64,000 bases of DNA, taken from Nocardioides jejuensis. GTDB taxonomy: Bacteria > Actinomycetota > Actinomycetes > Propionibacteriales > Nocardioidaceae. This document shows, piece after piece, positions 18,518-28,215 of this stretch. Both the position numbers and the translations under genes were made by a program. Position 1 is the stretch's first letter, and every line of letters begins with the position of its first letter. The stretch covers positions 172,139-236,138 of the forward strand of contig NZ_SJZJ01000002.1 in assembly GCF_004337475.1 (NCBI RefSeq), read 5' to 3'. The notes beneath the pieces are model-generated. The model had not been told where the DNA came from. It did not search any database and saw only the letters and a program-made list of their open reading frames with translations.

Positions 18518-20572
18518 TCAGCCGCTGTGCGCGGTGCCGCCGTTGTCGATCGTCACCGACGAGGCCTCGAGGCAGGTCGCCCCGATGCTGCGGTGTGCAC
18601 CGTTGGTGCTGGTGAAGTCGACCTTCCAGGAGATCGTCGAGGAGGTGCTGAAGGTCGTCGTGTTGGTCGTACCGACGGTCTGCGGCGAGGCTCCGGAGAC
18701 GTTGACGGTCTGGTCCACGATCGGCGTACCCGAGCAGTCGTTGCTCTCATACCCGAGGAAGTGGACCGAGCCGGCCAGGTTGCCGCCACCGGATGCATCC
18801 GCAGAGACCGTCACCCGGTCGTTGGGCAGGTACCGCTGTGCCGACGTCAGCGAGGTCGGGATGGTGTTGACCACGACCGTCTCGTCCGTGTCGTCACAGC
18901 TGCCGTTGTGGGTGCTGCCGAGGTTGTTCGGGTCGGCCGATGCCGGTGTGTAGACCGCCTTCCAGTGATAGGTGCCGGTTGCGTCCGGCGTGAAGCTCAC
19001 GGGCCCGTAGCTCGCGTTGTCCCCGCTGACGCTGACCGACTGCGGGTTCGTGCCGGTGCCCGTGGCGAGGGTGCTGCAGTCCGCCTTGAGGAGGGTGAAC
19101 TGGATCGTCCCTCCGGCAGCCGGTCCGGCCGCGCCGTTGATCACCGTCGTGCCCGGCTGGGTCGCGGTGCCCGTCAGGCTCGCTGTGTCGCTGACGGCAT
19201 GCCCGAGTACGACGTCGTCACCTGCCGAGGTGTCGAGTGCCGGTGTCACGGGGTCGACCGTGAAGCACTCGTTGGTCCCATCGTCGACCGCATCCGGGAC
19301 ACCCTGCGTGGACGAGTCGAACGCTGCCGACCAGCAGTACTGGCCGACCGACGACACGGTCGCGGCCGCGGAGGTGATCGGGAACGACGTCGCCTGGGTC
19401 ACGGGCACCGCCGATCCGACATTGACGGTGGTGGCCGTCGGACCGACCGGGCCGTGGAGGCTGAACTGGACGGTGCCACCCCACGTCGCCTTGCCGGTGA
19501 CGCTGATGGTCGCGCGGTCCTTGGCCGACGCCAGGCCGGTGCCGATCGAGACGGACGTGAGGTCGGCGCTGTCGGCGGCGTTGCGAGCCTGGGTGGTCAG
19601 GGACGACCCGCAGTTGCCGAAGCCTCCCATCACGAAGTCCTTCAAGGTCGCCGTTGTCGAGGTCGAGGATCTGGTCTCACTCGAGAACGCCGAGAAGCAC
19701 CTGTCGCCAAGACCGATGTCGCTCAGGTTGATGCCACCTTCGTAGAACTCGCCCTGGGCGAACGACGTGTTGCCGCTCTTGTCCTTGAACGACCACGGCG
19801 ACGCCGTGCCGTTCGTCGGGTTCACCAGGCCGCAGAAGGAGTCGTTCGCTCCCGCCGAGGCACAGTTGGCCGCGTTGCTGGTCTCCTGCAGGCGGAGGTT
19901 GACGTCACCGCAGTCGCCAGCCTTGGGCTTCGCGGCCGCCTTCGCGCAGCCCGAGTCCCACGTGTAGACGGAGATCGTCGAGGTCGCGCCACCGTTGCTG
20001 AAGTCGCTGACCACGAGGACGTCGCCGTTCATGTGCAAGCCGGTGAAACCGAAGGCAGAACCCTTCGGTCCGCTGGTCGCGACGGCGTCCTGGAAGAACC
20101 AGAAGCCGGTCTGCGCGTCACCGCTGTTGTCGTAGCGGTCGGAGCCGAAGTAGATGACGTCGTCGCCCGCGACGCTGTAGCGGGCGGCATAGGCGTGCAG
20201 CAGGTTGTCCTTGTCGGGCAGACCGCCCGCCTCGTCCTTCCACAGCCAGCTGCTGATGTTCTGGGGGTCCTTGGACCCGCCACCGGTGAAGATCGAGGAG
20301 TTGAGGACCGGCTCGGAGACCCAGCCGACTGCCGAGGCGCCGTTGGTGCCGACGTTGGTGCCGCAGGTCGCGGCACTGCCCGTCTTCTGGAAACAGACCT
20401 CGTTCCAGTCGTCACTGACCGTGCGCGTGGCGTTGCCGTCGAGCTCGAAGACGCTGGTGTCGTGGACGGCGTTCGCCGCCGGCATTCCCTGGAAGAACGC
20501 GAGGCCGAGGATCGACGCACAGCCCACGGTGAGAGCCCGTACGCGGGCACGTGTTGCAGATCGAACGAACAT
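18518..20572 (-). CDS. Large secreted protein with Ig-like repeats
   Basis: A 684-residue protein with a signal peptide (residues 1 to about 36, cleavage near ANA). An N-terminal globular part of about 300 residues begins VFELDGNA and has several Cys (near 60, 70 and 205-255). It is followed by three Ig-like beta-sandwich repeats (about 330-440, 445-570, 575-680). The repeats share features such as GTYHWKAVY and GQYCWSAAF with an acidic linker. There is no C-terminal membrane anchor or sorting signal, so it is probably released or held by other wall parts. Function unknown; an adhesin or surface-layer role is a guess. The gene is monocistronic. Confidence 0.75.
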   Translation of the reverse strand: MFVRSATRARVRALTVGCASILGLAFFQGMPAANAVHDTSVFELDGNATRTVSDDWNEVCFQKTGSAATCGTNVGTNGASAVGWVSEPVLNSSIFTGGGSKDPQNISSWLWKDEAGGLPDKDNLLHAYAARYSVAGDDVIYFGSDRYDNSGDAQTGFWFFQDAVATSGPKGSAFGFTGLHMNGDVLVVSDFSNGGATSTISVYTWDSGCAKAAAKPKAGDCGDVNLRLQETSNAANCASAGANDSFCGLVNPTNGTASPWSFKDKSGNTSFAQGEFYEGGINLSDIGLGDRCFSAFSSETRSSTSTTATLKDFVMGGFGNCGSSLTTQARNAADSADLTSVSIGTGLASAKDRATISVTGKATWGGTVQFSLHGPVGPTATTVNVGSAVPVTQATSFPITSAAATVSSVGQYCWSAAFDSSTQGVPDAVDDGTNECFTVDPVTPALDTSAGDDVVLGHAVSDTASLTGTATQPGTTVINGAAGPAAGGTIQFTLLKADCSTLATGTGTNPQSVSVSGDNASYGPVSFTPDATGTYHWKAVYTPASADPNNLGSTHNGSCDDTDETVVVNTIPTSLTSAQRYLPNDRVTVSADASGGGNLAGSVHFLGYESNDCSGTPIVDQTVNVSGASPQTVGTTNTTTFSTSSTISWKVDFTSTNGAHRSIGATCLEASSVTIDNGGTAHSG

Positions 20573-20751
20573 GGCAGACCATCCGGATGACTAGGCGCCC
20601 CCGAGCAGCCACATGGCAGGGCCGGCGCATCCGTTCACTCTTCTCCGCACCGCAGCGCGACGACATCGCCCCTGAGGACCAGCCTGACCGGATGCCTCCA
20701 GCCGGTACCCCAGCCCGGGGACCCGGGCAGTGGGCCGAGGCCGGGGTCGCG

Positions 20752-21135
20752 TCAGCGCGTCAGCGCGTCGATGCCGAGCAGCACCAGCGCGATCGCCGGG
20801 AACGTGCCCTGGATCAGCGCGCCGCGGAGCATCTTGCGGTCGGTGGCGATCAGGACCACCGCAGCGGCGAACATCGAGCCCACGCCGAACACGATCAGCG
20901 CCCGTCCGGCGACACAGTCTCCGAGGGTCAGGCCGACGCCGACGAACGTGCCGATGGCCAGGAACAGGTTGTAGTAGCCCTGGTTGAGTGCCCACGGCCG
21001 GACGATCTCCGCATCGGCGGCCGAGATGCCGAACGCCTTGCGGCCCTTGCCCATGAAGGTCACCGACTCGAGGGTCCAGATGTAGACGTGGAGGAGCGCA
21101 GCAAGGGCGGCGAACACCGCGGCAGCAGTCAGCAT
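20752..21135 (-). CDS. DUF1304 family membrane protein
   Basis: A 127-residue protein with four hydrophobic helices. The segment LHVYIWTLESVTF followed by NQGYYNLFLAIG matches DUF1304 (YwiB-like) proteins. The ATG at 21135 starts at the first helix; the reading to 21180 adds a non-conserved stretch and is rejected. Function unknown. It is separated from sigA by a strong hairpin. Confidence 0.85.
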   Translation of the reverse strand: MLTAAAVFAALAALLHVYIWTLESVTFMGKGRKAFGISAADAEIVRPWALNQGYYNLFLAIGTFVGVGLTLGDCVAGRALIVFGVGSMFAAAVVLIATDRKMLRGALIQGTFPAIALVLLGIDALTR

Positions 21136-21179
21136 GCCCTCATCGTGCCGTACGCCGCCGCATACAGCGGGGAAATGCA

Positions 21180-21214
21180 ACGACGCCCCCGACCGCAGCG
21201 GCCGGGGGCGTCGT
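21180..21214 (-). terminator. Terminator downstream of sigA
   Basis: A 12-base-pair G+C-rich stem (21180-21191 with 21203-21214) with further pairing CCGC/GCGG toward the loop. It starts 12 bases after the sigA stop and is placed to end the sigA transcript. Confidence 0.75.
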
Positions 21215-21225
21215 ACGCGAAGAAA

Positions 21226-22710
21226 TCAGTCGAGGTAGTCGCGGAGGACCTGCGAGCGCGACGGGTGGCGCAGCTTCGACATCGTCTTGGACTCGATCTG
21301 GCGGATGCGCTCACGCGTCACGCCGTAGACCTTGCCGATCTCGTCGAGGGTCTTCGGCTGGCCGTCGGTGAGGCCGAAGCGCATCGAGACGACGCCCGCC
21401 TCACGCTCGGAGAGCGTGTCGAGGACGGCGTGCAGCTGCTCCTGGAGCAGCGTGAACGAGACCGCGTCGGCCGGGACGATCGCCTCGGAGTCCTCGATCA
21501 GGTCACCGAACTCCGAGTCGCCGTCCTCACCGAGGGGCGTGTGGAGCGAGATCGGCTCGCGGCCGTACTTCTGGACCTCGATGACCTTCTCGGGGGTCAT
21601 GTCGAGCTCCTTGGCCAGCTCCTCCGGGGTGGGCTCACGGCCCAGGTCCTGGAGCATCTGGCGCTGGACGCGCGCGAGCTTGTTGATGACCTCGACCATG
21701 TGCACCGGGATACGGATGGTGCGGGCCTGGTCGGCCATGGCGCGGGTGATGGCCTGGCGGATCCACCACGTGGCGTACGTCGAGAACTTGTAGCCCTTGG
21801 TGTAGTCGAACTTCTCGACGGCGCGGATCAGACCGAGGTTGCCCTCCTGGATCAGGTCCAGGAAGAGCATGCCGCGGCCGGTGTAGCGCTTGGCGAGCGA
21901 GACGACGAGACGCAGGTTGGCCTCGAGCAGGTGGTTCTTGGCGCGGCCACCGTCAGCGGTGATCCACTCGAGCTCGTCGAGGAGCTTCGGGGTGATCTTG
22001 CCGCCCTTGGCGAGCTTCTCCGAGGCGAAGAGGCCGGCCTCGATGCGCTTGGCCAGCTCCACCTCCATCTCGGCGTTGAGGAGCGGGACCTTGCCGATCT
22101 GCTTCAGGTAGTCCTTGACCGGGTCGGCGGTCGCGCCAGCGACCATGACCTGCTGGACGGGCTCGTCGGTGTCGTCGCTGGAGGAGATGACGAAGGACTC
22201 GGACTCCTTCTCGACTTCCTTGATCTCCTCGGAGTCCTTCTCCTTCTCGAACACGTCGTCCGAGACGTCCGCGAGGACCTTCTTGCCGTCCGGGCCGACC
22301 ACGGCAGCGGCGGGCAGCTCGACCTCGACGATCTCCTCCGCGGCGGCAGCCTCGGCGCGCTTCTGCGCGGCGGTCTTGCGCGGGGCGGTGGCCTTCTTCG
22401 CAGCCGGAGCGGCAGCGGCGGTCTTCACCGGCGCCGCGGCAGCCTTCTTCGCCGGCGCCTTGGCGGTGGCGGTCTTGCGCGGCGTGGTGGCGGCGACGGC
22501 CTTGTGGTCGTCGGCGTTCATCACGACGGTGATGCCCTCGGCGGCGAGGTGCACGAGCAGCGCCTTGAGGTGCTTGGGCTCGATCGCCGCGGCCTCAGCG
22601 GCCTTGCGGACCTGCTCCGGCGTGACGGTGCCGGTCGGCTCGGCGATGGTCACCAGCCCGACGATCTCGGGGTGGGACAGGACCTCGGCCGGAAGCAGGT
22701 TGCGCGACAC
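21226..22710 (-). CDS. sigA: Primary sigma factor SigA (RpoD/HrdB)
   Basis: A 494-residue group 1 sigma factor. The N-terminal region 1.1-like part is followed by an Ala/Lys/Pro-rich arm (about 70-120) and an acidic stretch (about 125-190), as in actinobacterial SigA/HrdB. Regions 1.2 to 2.4 contain [27 protein letters not shown] (from about 265) and the -10-recognition helix with [13 protein letters not shown]. Region 4.2 has [13 protein letters not shown] near the C-terminus. GTG 22710 is chosen because AGAGGTG lies just upstream and the family begins there. A reading to 22812 adds non-conserved sequence. Confidence 0.95.
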   Translation of the reverse strand: MSRNLLPAEVLSHPEIVGLVTIAEPTGTVTPEQVRKAAEAAAIEPKHLKALLVHLAAEGITVVMNADDHKAVAATTPRKTATAKAPAKKAAAAPVKTAAAAPAAKKATAPRKTAAQKRAEAAAAEEIVEVELPAAAVVGPDGKKVLADVSDDVFEKEKDSEEIKEVEKESESFVISSSDDTDEPVQQVMVAGATADPVKDYLKQIGKVPLLNAEMEVELAKRIEAGLFASEKLAKGGKITPKLLDELEWITADGGRAKNHLLEANLRLVVSLAKRYTGRGMLFLDLIQEGNLGLIRAVEKFDYTKGYKFSTYATWWIRQAITRAMADQARTIRIPVHMVEVINKLARVQRQMLQDLGREPTPEELAKELDMTPEKVIEVQKYGREPISLHTPLGEDGDSEFGDLIEDSEAIVPADAVSFTLLQEQLHAVLDTLSEREAGVVSMRFGLTDGQPKTLDEIGKVYGVTRERIRQIESKTMSKLRHPSRSQVLRDYLD

Positions 22711-22851
22711 GAACACCTCTTGGGAGAAATCTGGGTTTGGGGCGCGGCAAGGCCCGCTGTCGTCAAGAGCCGCGCGCACAGTCTGCCACGGCCACCCAAT
22801 GTTTTCCGCCACGGGGTGGCACGGGGCGTGTCCGGGGCCGATCAGCCCTTC

Positions 22852-22929
22852 GCGGCAGCCTGCTCGCTGCGCTCGCGGCTCCCGCGCTCGCGCTCCGCGC
22901 TCAAGCTCGTACCTCGCTTGCGCGGCCGC
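22852..22929. repeat. Low-complexity GCGC-rich stretch after repair gene
   Basis: Imperfect iterations of a short GCTCGCG/GCGCTCG unit fill the gap between the HhH-GPD gene stop and the sigA leader. The stretch can fold on itself in several registers and may act as a terminator for the repair gene. No coding potential is apparent. Confidence 0.35.
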
Positions 22930-23484
22930 TCACTTGGTCGCCTTCTTCGCCTGCTTGTACTCCCGCACCTTGAGCAGCGACGCCCCGTCGACGACGTCCG
23001 CGACGGACCGGTGGCCCTCCAGCGCGTAGTCACCGACGACGGCCTCCCACCCCACCGGCCGTACGCCGACCTGCTTGGCTAGCAGCGCGATGAAGATCTG
23101 CGCCTTCTGCTTGCCGAAGCCCGGCAGCGCGGTCATCCGCTTGAGGAGCTCCTTGCCGTCCTTCGCCTCGTTCCAGAGACGCGCGGTGTCGCCGTCGTAC
23201 TCGTCGACGATGAGCTGGGCGAGGGCCTGGAGCTTGCCGGCCATCGAGCCCGGGAAGCGGTGGATCGCCGGAGTCGTCGCGCAGAGCGCTGCGAAGGCCT
23301 CGGGGTCGGCGGCGGCGATGTCGCGCGGGTCGATGCTCCCGAAGCGGTCGAGGATCTTGGCCGGCCCACGGAACGCGTGCTCCATCGGGTACTGCTGGTC
23401 GAGAGCCATGCCCGCGAGGAGGGCGAAGGAGCTGTCGGTCAGCACCGCGTCAGCGGCAGGGTCCTGGGCGATCTGGAAGGCCAT
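22930..23484 (-). CDS. HhH-GPD-type base-excision repair protein
   Basis: A 184-residue helix-hairpin-helix DNA glycosylase-like protein. The hairpin is visible in the segment MTALPGFGKQKAQIFIALLA (about 132-151), followed by GVRPVGWE. In the related glycosylases a catalytic Asp follows the hairpin by about 20 residues; here a candidate is the Asp in VVGDYALEG. Family members of this short actinobacterial type lack an iron-sulfur cluster. The ATG at 23484 gives the family's usual N-terminus (MAFQIAQDP). Substrate unknown. Confidence 0.85.
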   Translation of the reverse strand: MAFQIAQDPAADAVLTDSSFALLAGMALDQQYPMEHAFRGPAKILDRFGSIDPRDIAAADPEAFAALCATTPAIHRFPGSMAGKLQALAQLIVDEYDGDTARLWNEAKDGKELLKRMTALPGFGKQKAQIFIALLAKQVGVRPVGWEAVVGDYALEGHRSVADVVDGASLLKVREYKQAKKATK

Positions 23485-23544
23485 GGCCCCATGGTGCACC
23501 ACGGTCCCCGCCGGCCTGACCCGCGGGGACGGAGTGGTGATGTG

Positions 23545-23958
23545 TCAGAGGGTCATCGACACGTCGTGCTCGGTGTCGGTGATGGTGATCGGGCTCCAGA
23601 CCACGGTCATCGGCGGCGTGCAGTTGGGCTGGAACGACGCGGTGCCCGTCAGCGTGAACTCCGCGCGACCGTTCTGCACCGGGAAGTCGCCCGCAACGGT
23701 GATCGCGGCCTTGTTGGCGGCCTTGGGGTGGTGGCTCCCGGGGTTGATGCACGAGGCGGTTGCCGTGAGGACGATGTGGACCTGGGTCTCGTCGCCCAGA
23801 CCCGCTTCCTTGCCGGAGACGGTGATGGTGTTTCCGCTGATGCTGACCGAGGTCGCACTCTTCACGAAGTGCGCGCTGCCGGCCCACGCAGGACCGGTGA
23901 CCAGGGCCGAGAGCAGGAGCACCGGGAGCACCAGGACCCGGGCGATCCATCTGGACAT
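23545..23958 (-). CDS. Small secreted protein
   Basis: A 137-residue protein with a clear Sec signal peptide (residues 1-26, cleavage after AWA). The mature part is beta-rich, with two Cys (in ASCINPG and PNCTPP) that may pair. AAGGGGAG lies about 8 bases before the ATG at 23958. I do not recognise the family; the sequence resembles short secreted actinobacterial proteins of unknown role. It has its own transcription unit, flanked by a 168-base gap on one side and a 60-base gap on the other. Confidence 0.75.
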   Translation of the reverse strand: MSRWIARVLVLPVLLLSALVTGPAWAGSAHFVKSATSVSISGNTITVSGKEAGLGDETQVHIVLTATASCINPGSHHPKAANKAAITVAGDFPVQNGRAEFTLTGTASFQPNCTPPMTVVWSPITITDTEHDVSMTL

Positions 23959-24127
23959 GAGAAGACTCCCCTTTCGGATTGGGTTGATCTCCCCAGCCTG
24001 CGCTGACGGGCTCCTCGCGGCATGACACAGGCGGGGCACCTTCAAGGTCTGGCACCCCTGCCCGGGACCCCGCCGGTACACCCCTGTCCCGACCGGACGA
24101 GCCACCGGGACACTCCCTCAGCGCACG

Positions 24128-24865
24128 TCAGGGCACTTCGACGAACCACTCGCGACCGAGCACCCGACGGGCGAGCGGGCCCGGCAGGGCCAGCAGGATC
24201 CGCACCGTCCGCACTCCCCCGGTCGCCTGGCTGGCGTGCGCCGCAAGGGCCGCGCGCTTGGCCTCCACGGCGTCGCGCACGTCCAGCCGTACGACGGACG
24301 CCGGGTCGGCGTAGATGTCGTCGGACGGCAGCGTGAGGCCGGGCAGGAACCGCGCCAGCGGACGGACGACGCGGAGCAGGCGCACCAGACCCGTGCGGTC
24401 ACGCGTCGCCTCGAGCAGCAGCGGCCGGCGCTCCGCCAGGGCCTGCGCGGCACGGGCGACATGGTGCACCGCCACGTGGTCAGGGTGGCCGTAACCGCCG
24501 TTGGCGTCGTAGCCGGTCAGCACGACGGCGTTCTCGGCGTCGAGCACGTCGGCAACGGCACGCGCGGCGTCGGCCACGGGGACATCGACGAAGCGACCCG
24601 GACCGCGCGTCGGCGACGCAGCCATGCCGGAGTCGGCGTGGCCCAGCCAGATGACCCGGGCCGCCCCGAGCGCACGAGCCGACGCCTCGCCCTCGCCGCG
24701 GCGGACCGCTCCGAGCGGGCCTTCGACGTCACTGAGCCCGGCGTCGCCGTCCGTCGCGAAGACGAGGACGACGCGGTCACCGCTGCGGGCACGCTGGGCC
24801 AGCCAGCCACCGGTCAGCAGCGCCTCGTCGTCCGGGTGGGCGTGCAACGAGACGATCGTCGCCAC
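24128..24865 (-). CDS. PIG-L family N-deacetylase
   Basis: A 245-residue zinc deacetylase-like protein. The metal-binding signature AHPDDE (residues 9-14) and the second His motif GHPDHVAVHH (about 124-133) are intact. Relatives remove acetyl groups from GlcNAc-inositol, chitobiose-type sugars or glycopeptide precursors. It begins 6 bases after the stop of the flippase-GT4 fusion gene, so it belongs to that operon, where deacetylating an N-acetylhexosamine on a glycolipid would make sense. This could also be a mycothiol-type enzyme, but context argues against it. Confidence 0.88.
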   Translation of the reverse strand: MATIVSLHAHPDDEALLTGGWLAQRARSGDRVVLVFATDGDAGLSDVEGPLGAVRRGEGEASARALGAARVIWLGHADSGMAASPTRGPGRFVDVPVADAARAVADVLDAENAVVLTGYDANGGYGHPDHVAVHHVARAAQALAERRPLLLEATRDRTGLVRLLRVVRPLARFLPGLTLPSDDIYADPASVVRLDVRDAVEAKRAALAAHASQATGGVRTVRILLALPGPLARRVLGREWFVEVP

Positions 24866-24871
24866 GAGGCG

Positions 24872-27052
24872 TCAGGCCTCCTCGGCCAGCAACGGAACGA
24901 CGTCGGCGACAGATACCGCGGTGACCCCGGCACGCGCGGCGGCGACGGCGTACAGGTCATCGGTCTGGGCGAGGATGTCGGTCCAGTCGAACGGCGGAGC
25001 GACGTCGCGGTTGTGGGTCGTGATCCGGGCCCGCAGGTCCGGGTCGGAGACGAGCCGCACGAGCGCGCGGGTCATCTCGACATCACCCGCGACGAGCAGG
25101 CCGTCCTCCTGGTGACGGACGAACTCCCCCACCCCGCTGGCCCTGCTCGCGACGATCGGCAGGCCGGCACACCGCGCCTCGAGGGCGGCGATGCCGAACG
25201 ACTCCTTGGGCGCTGGTGCGACGTAGATCGACGCGGCCCGCAGCTCCGCCAGCACGTCCTCACGGGGAAGGCGCCCCGTGAGCCGCACGACGTCAGCGAT
25301 CCCGGCGCGCCGGATCCGGCGTTCCATCCGACGCCGGAGGGGGCCGTCACCGACCACGACCAGGCGCACGTCCGCGCCCGTCGCCGCGCGCACGGACTCG
25401 AAGAGCCGCACCAGGTGGACGGGGCGCTTGCGCGGCATCATCCGCATCACCGAGATCAGGGTGACAGGCCCGCGGGACGTCGGCAGCCCCGAGGATGCCT
25501 CGGCGAGCACCGTCGCGGGCGGACGCCAGTCCTCGACGTCGATGGCGTTGGGCAGGACCGCGACCTCCGCGTCGCCCAGCGAACGCCGGAACGTGTCGGC
25601 CGCCGCGCCGCTCACGGCCGACCAGGCGACCGGCCAGCGCCGGAGGCCCGCCAGCGCGGCGAGACGGATGACGCCGCCCGCACCGGCCCACATCGAGTGG
25701 ACGGTGATCAGCGTCGGCAGCCCGGCTGCAATGGCAGCCCGGGCGACACCGACGCCGTACGGGGACCACATCGAGACGTGCACGTGCACGACGTCGTACT
25801 CGCCGATGAGTGCGCGGGCACGGCCGGCGGGCATCCGGCGTACCCAGGTCGGGTCGGGGTCGCGACCGCCCGGCGTCGGGGTGAGGACATCGGCGTCGAG
25901 GCCGGCGGCGCGCTGGTGCCGGACCAGGTCGTCGACGTGGGTCTCGATGCCGCCGAGGCGGGGCAGGAAGACATCGGTGACGTGGGCGATGCGGCGGGTC
26001 TCCCCCGGCACCCGCACGCGCGGCGGGGCGTTGCGGGCTTTGAGGCGCTGGCCGAGCAGCCACAGGCCGAGCGTGCCGCCGCCCACCGGGATCTCGGCGG
26101 CGAAGACGAAGCCGCGGTAGAGGACTGCCGCGGCCGTGACGCCAGCCGGGTCGCCGCCCAGCGCCAGGAGTACGCCGACCAGGCCGAGGTCGGCGACGCC
26201 CACGCCGCCCGGGGTGATCGGGAGGACGGTCAGCATGCGCTCCACCGCGAAGCCCGCGAGGACGTCGACCCAGGTCACGTTGGCGCCGGTCAGCTGGAGG
26301 CAGATGCCGAGCAGGAGGCACTGGAGCGCGACGTACCCGGTGATGCCGAGCGACATCCGCAGCCACCCCGTGGCGACGAGCTGCGCGCACTCACGGCGCG
26401 TCTCGAGCAGCGCATGCACGACGTCGGGCTCGTGCCGGCCCAGGGCCGAGAAGAACGGGTGCAGGATCCGCTGGATGATCCGGCCGAGCACGGTTGCCCA
26501 GCGCACGCTGCCGAGCAGCATCACGGCGAGGCCGGCCACGACGGCGAACGCGACCGCGCCGATGATGAACGCCCACTTCAGCGGGCCGGTGACGGTCTCG
26601 TCGGTCCGGCTGAGCACACCGACCGCGATGATCGGCAGCATCAGCTTGGACAGGACGTCCCACAGGTTTGTGAGGAACGTGTAGCCGGCGAACGAGTGCG
26701 ACTCGATCCCCCAGCCGCGCATCATCCGGCGGTTGAGCTCGACGCCGGCGGCACCACCGAGCGGCACGACGTTGGAGACCGCACTGCCGGTCACGTTGAG
26801 CGTGAGCGCCCGCCGGTGGGTGAGGCTGGGCGCCGCGGCTGTCAGCACGAACGTGTGCACCACCAGCCCGAGGAACCAGATCGCCACGAGCGCAGCGAGC
26901 GCCGGCCAGTGCAGGGACTTCAGGACCGGGACGACGCCGTGCCACGAGACGTCGACGGCCTTCGGGAGACCGATGCCGACGAGCGCGAGAGCGAGCGTCC
27001 ACGAGACCAGGAAGCGGACGCGCGTCCAGAGCCGCTTGGTCGGCTCGCTCAT
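24872..27052 (-). CDS. Fusion: LPG-synthase/AglD-type membrane domain + GT4 glycosyltransferase
   Basis: A 726-residue two-domain protein. Residues about 10-335 have eight or so helices and the PITPGGVGVADLG motif (278-290) typical of the lysyl-PG synthase/AglD-type (UPF0104) membrane domain, often linked to lipid flipping. Residues about 354-726 form a GT4 glycosyltransferase. Its N-terminal domain starts HVTDVFLPRLGGIETHV, and APKESFGIAALEARCAG carries the E(x7)E nucleotide-sugar motif. ATG 27052 overlaps the stop of the PAP2-type gene (ATGA). One polypeptide that both adds a sugar and may move the lipid is unusual. The two domains are in one frame with no sign of a sequencing error. Confidence 0.88.
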   Translation of the reverse strand: MSEPTKRLWTRVRFLVSWTLALALVGIGLPKAVDVSWHGVVPVLKSLHWPALAALVAIWFLGLVVHTFVLTAAAPSLTHRRALTLNVTGSAVSNVVPLGGAAGVELNRRMMRGWGIESHSFAGYTFLTNLWDVLSKLMLPIIAVGVLSRTDETVTGPLKWAFIIGAVAFAVVAGLAVMLLGSVRWATVLGRIIQRILHPFFSALGRHEPDVVHALLETRRECAQLVATGWLRMSLGITGYVALQCLLLGICLQLTGANVTWVDVLAGFAVERMLTVLPITPGGVGVADLGLVGVLLALGGDPAGVTAAAVLYRGFVFAAEIPVGGGTLGLWLLGQRLKARNAPPRVRVPGETRRIAHVTDVFLPRLGGIETHVDDLVRHQRAAGLDADVLTPTPGGRDPDPTWVRRMPAGRARALIGEYDVVHVHVSMWSPYGVGVARAAIAAGLPTLITVHSMWAGAGGVIRLAALAGLRRWPVAWSAVSGAAADTFRRSLGDAEVAVLPNAIDVEDWRPPATVLAEASSGLPTSRGPVTLISVMRMMPRKRPVHLVRLFESVRAATGADVRLVVVGDGPLRRRMERRIRRAGIADVVRLTGRLPREDVLAELRAASIYVAPAPKESFGIAALEARCAGLPIVASRASGVGEFVRHQEDGLLVAGDVEMTRALVRLVSDPDLRARITTHNRDVAPPFDWTDILAQTDDLYAVAAARAGVTAVSVADVVPLLAEEA

Positions 27053-28086
27053 GAGGAGCGCACCGGCCGACGTCGTACGCCGACGGTCGGCGGGCCGAGG
27101 ATCCAGGCGAGCGCCGCGATGGCGAGGCCGGCCAGGTCGTCGACGAAGAAGTGCCAGCCGAGGTAGACGGTCGCGACCATGGTGCCCGCCACGAAGATCG
27201 TCATCGCGATCGTCGCCAGGCGCATCCGGTGCCACCAGACGACACCGAGGATGACGGCAGCGACCCCCACGTGCAGGCTCGCGAACGCCGCGACCTGGGC
27301 GAAGGCGTCGTGGGCGTGCGGGTCGGCGCGGAGGTTCTCCCACTGGCCCATGTAGCGCGCCTGGGTGTCCTGGATCGGCATGTGCGGCAGACCCGAGAAC
27401 TCCTGCGGAGCGGAGTGGAAGGGGCCGAGGCTGGGGATCAGGTAGTACGTCCCGGTGCCGAGCATCCAGACCCACACGAACGCCGCGATGCAGACGTAGG
27501 CGTCCTTCACGCGCTTCGCGAGGGCGACGCAGGCCGGGAAGGCCACGACGACCAGCGTCGGGAACGTCTCGTACCAGACGAAGAGAATCCACGCGGCGAC
27601 GTGCTCGCCGAGCAGGTCATGGATGAGGACGGCCGGACTGTGCCCGAAGAAGAGGGCCCGGTCCCAGTCGAGGAGCATCCCGTCGCGCGGGGTGCGGAGG
27701 TCGTTCCAGCTCTTCAGGTTGTGATAGGTCAGGTAGGTCGCGTGATAGGCCAGCAGGGCGCCCCAGGAGTAGACGAGGCGACCGACGGTCCACTTCTCCC
27801 GGATCACGCTCCACACGCGGGCCGGCGAGAGCGGCAGGCCTGCGCGCACGATCCCCTCGAGCAGGACGCAGCCGACGAAGATCGACGCGGTCAGCTCGAC
27901 ACGACTCCACCAGTACGCGCCGTGCGGGTCGCGGAAGGGCACGTCCACCTGCACCGAGCGGATCACCCCGAGAAGGACAAACGTGCCGACCACGGCCCAC
28001 AACCCGATAGGGCCTGCGAGCCAGAGGCGGGAGGTCGTCGCCGGAGAAGAAGTCGGCGTGCTCTCGCGCGCAATCAGCTGGTCCAC
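27049..28086 (-). CDS. PAP2-like inositolphosphotransferase-type membrane protein
   Basis: A 345-residue protein with about six helices and the lipid phosphatase C2/C3 motifs: ASLHVG and, further on, LGWHFFVDDLAG. The phosphatase C1 (KxxxxxxRP) motif is not evident. The arrangement resembles the Aur1/Ipt1-like bacterial group that moves phospho-head groups rather than simple phosphatases. The start is GTG at 28086. It is the first gene of the operon with the flippase-GT4 fusion and PIG-L genes. A role making an inositol-phosphate-type lipid is inferred from context. Confidence 0.8.
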   Translation of the reverse strand: MDQLIARESTPTSSPATTSRLWLAGPIGLWAVVGTFVLLGVIRSVQVDVPFRDPHGAYWWSRVELTASIFVGCVLLEGIVRAGLPLSPARVWSVIREKWTVGRLVYSWGALLAYHATYLTYHNLKSWNDLRTPRDGMLLDWDRALFFGHSPAVLIHDLLGEHVAAWILFVWYETFPTLVVVAFPACVALAKRVKDAYVCIAAFVWVWMLGTGTYYLIPSLGPFHSAPQEFSGLPHMPIQDTQARYMGQWENLRADPHAHDAFAQVAAFASLHVGVAAVILGVVWWHRMRLATIAMTIFVAGTMVATVYLGWHFFVDDLAGLAIAALAWILGPPTVGVRRRPVRSS

Positions 28087-28215
28087 CCTTGCATCTTGCC
28101 AACAGATGCCTTAACCGGACATGAAGACACGGAATCCCGGGACGGGACGATCCCCACACGAGGCCCTGTGGAAGGCTCCGAACGGTTGTCGGTGGCGTCC
28201 GGCAGGCTCTCCTGC

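Noticed and set aside
22738..22766. TTGACG -35-like box before sigA
   Set aside because: No acceptable -10 sequence at 16-18 bases downstream.
20551..23082. 843-codon plus-strand reading frame across DUF1304, sigA and the repair gene
   Set aside because: It is the shadow of sigA and its neighbours, whose protein motifs are unambiguous.
24236..27166. 976-codon plus-strand reading frame
   Set aside because: Antisense to the PIG-L and fusion genes; low-complexity Arg/His/Gly sequence.
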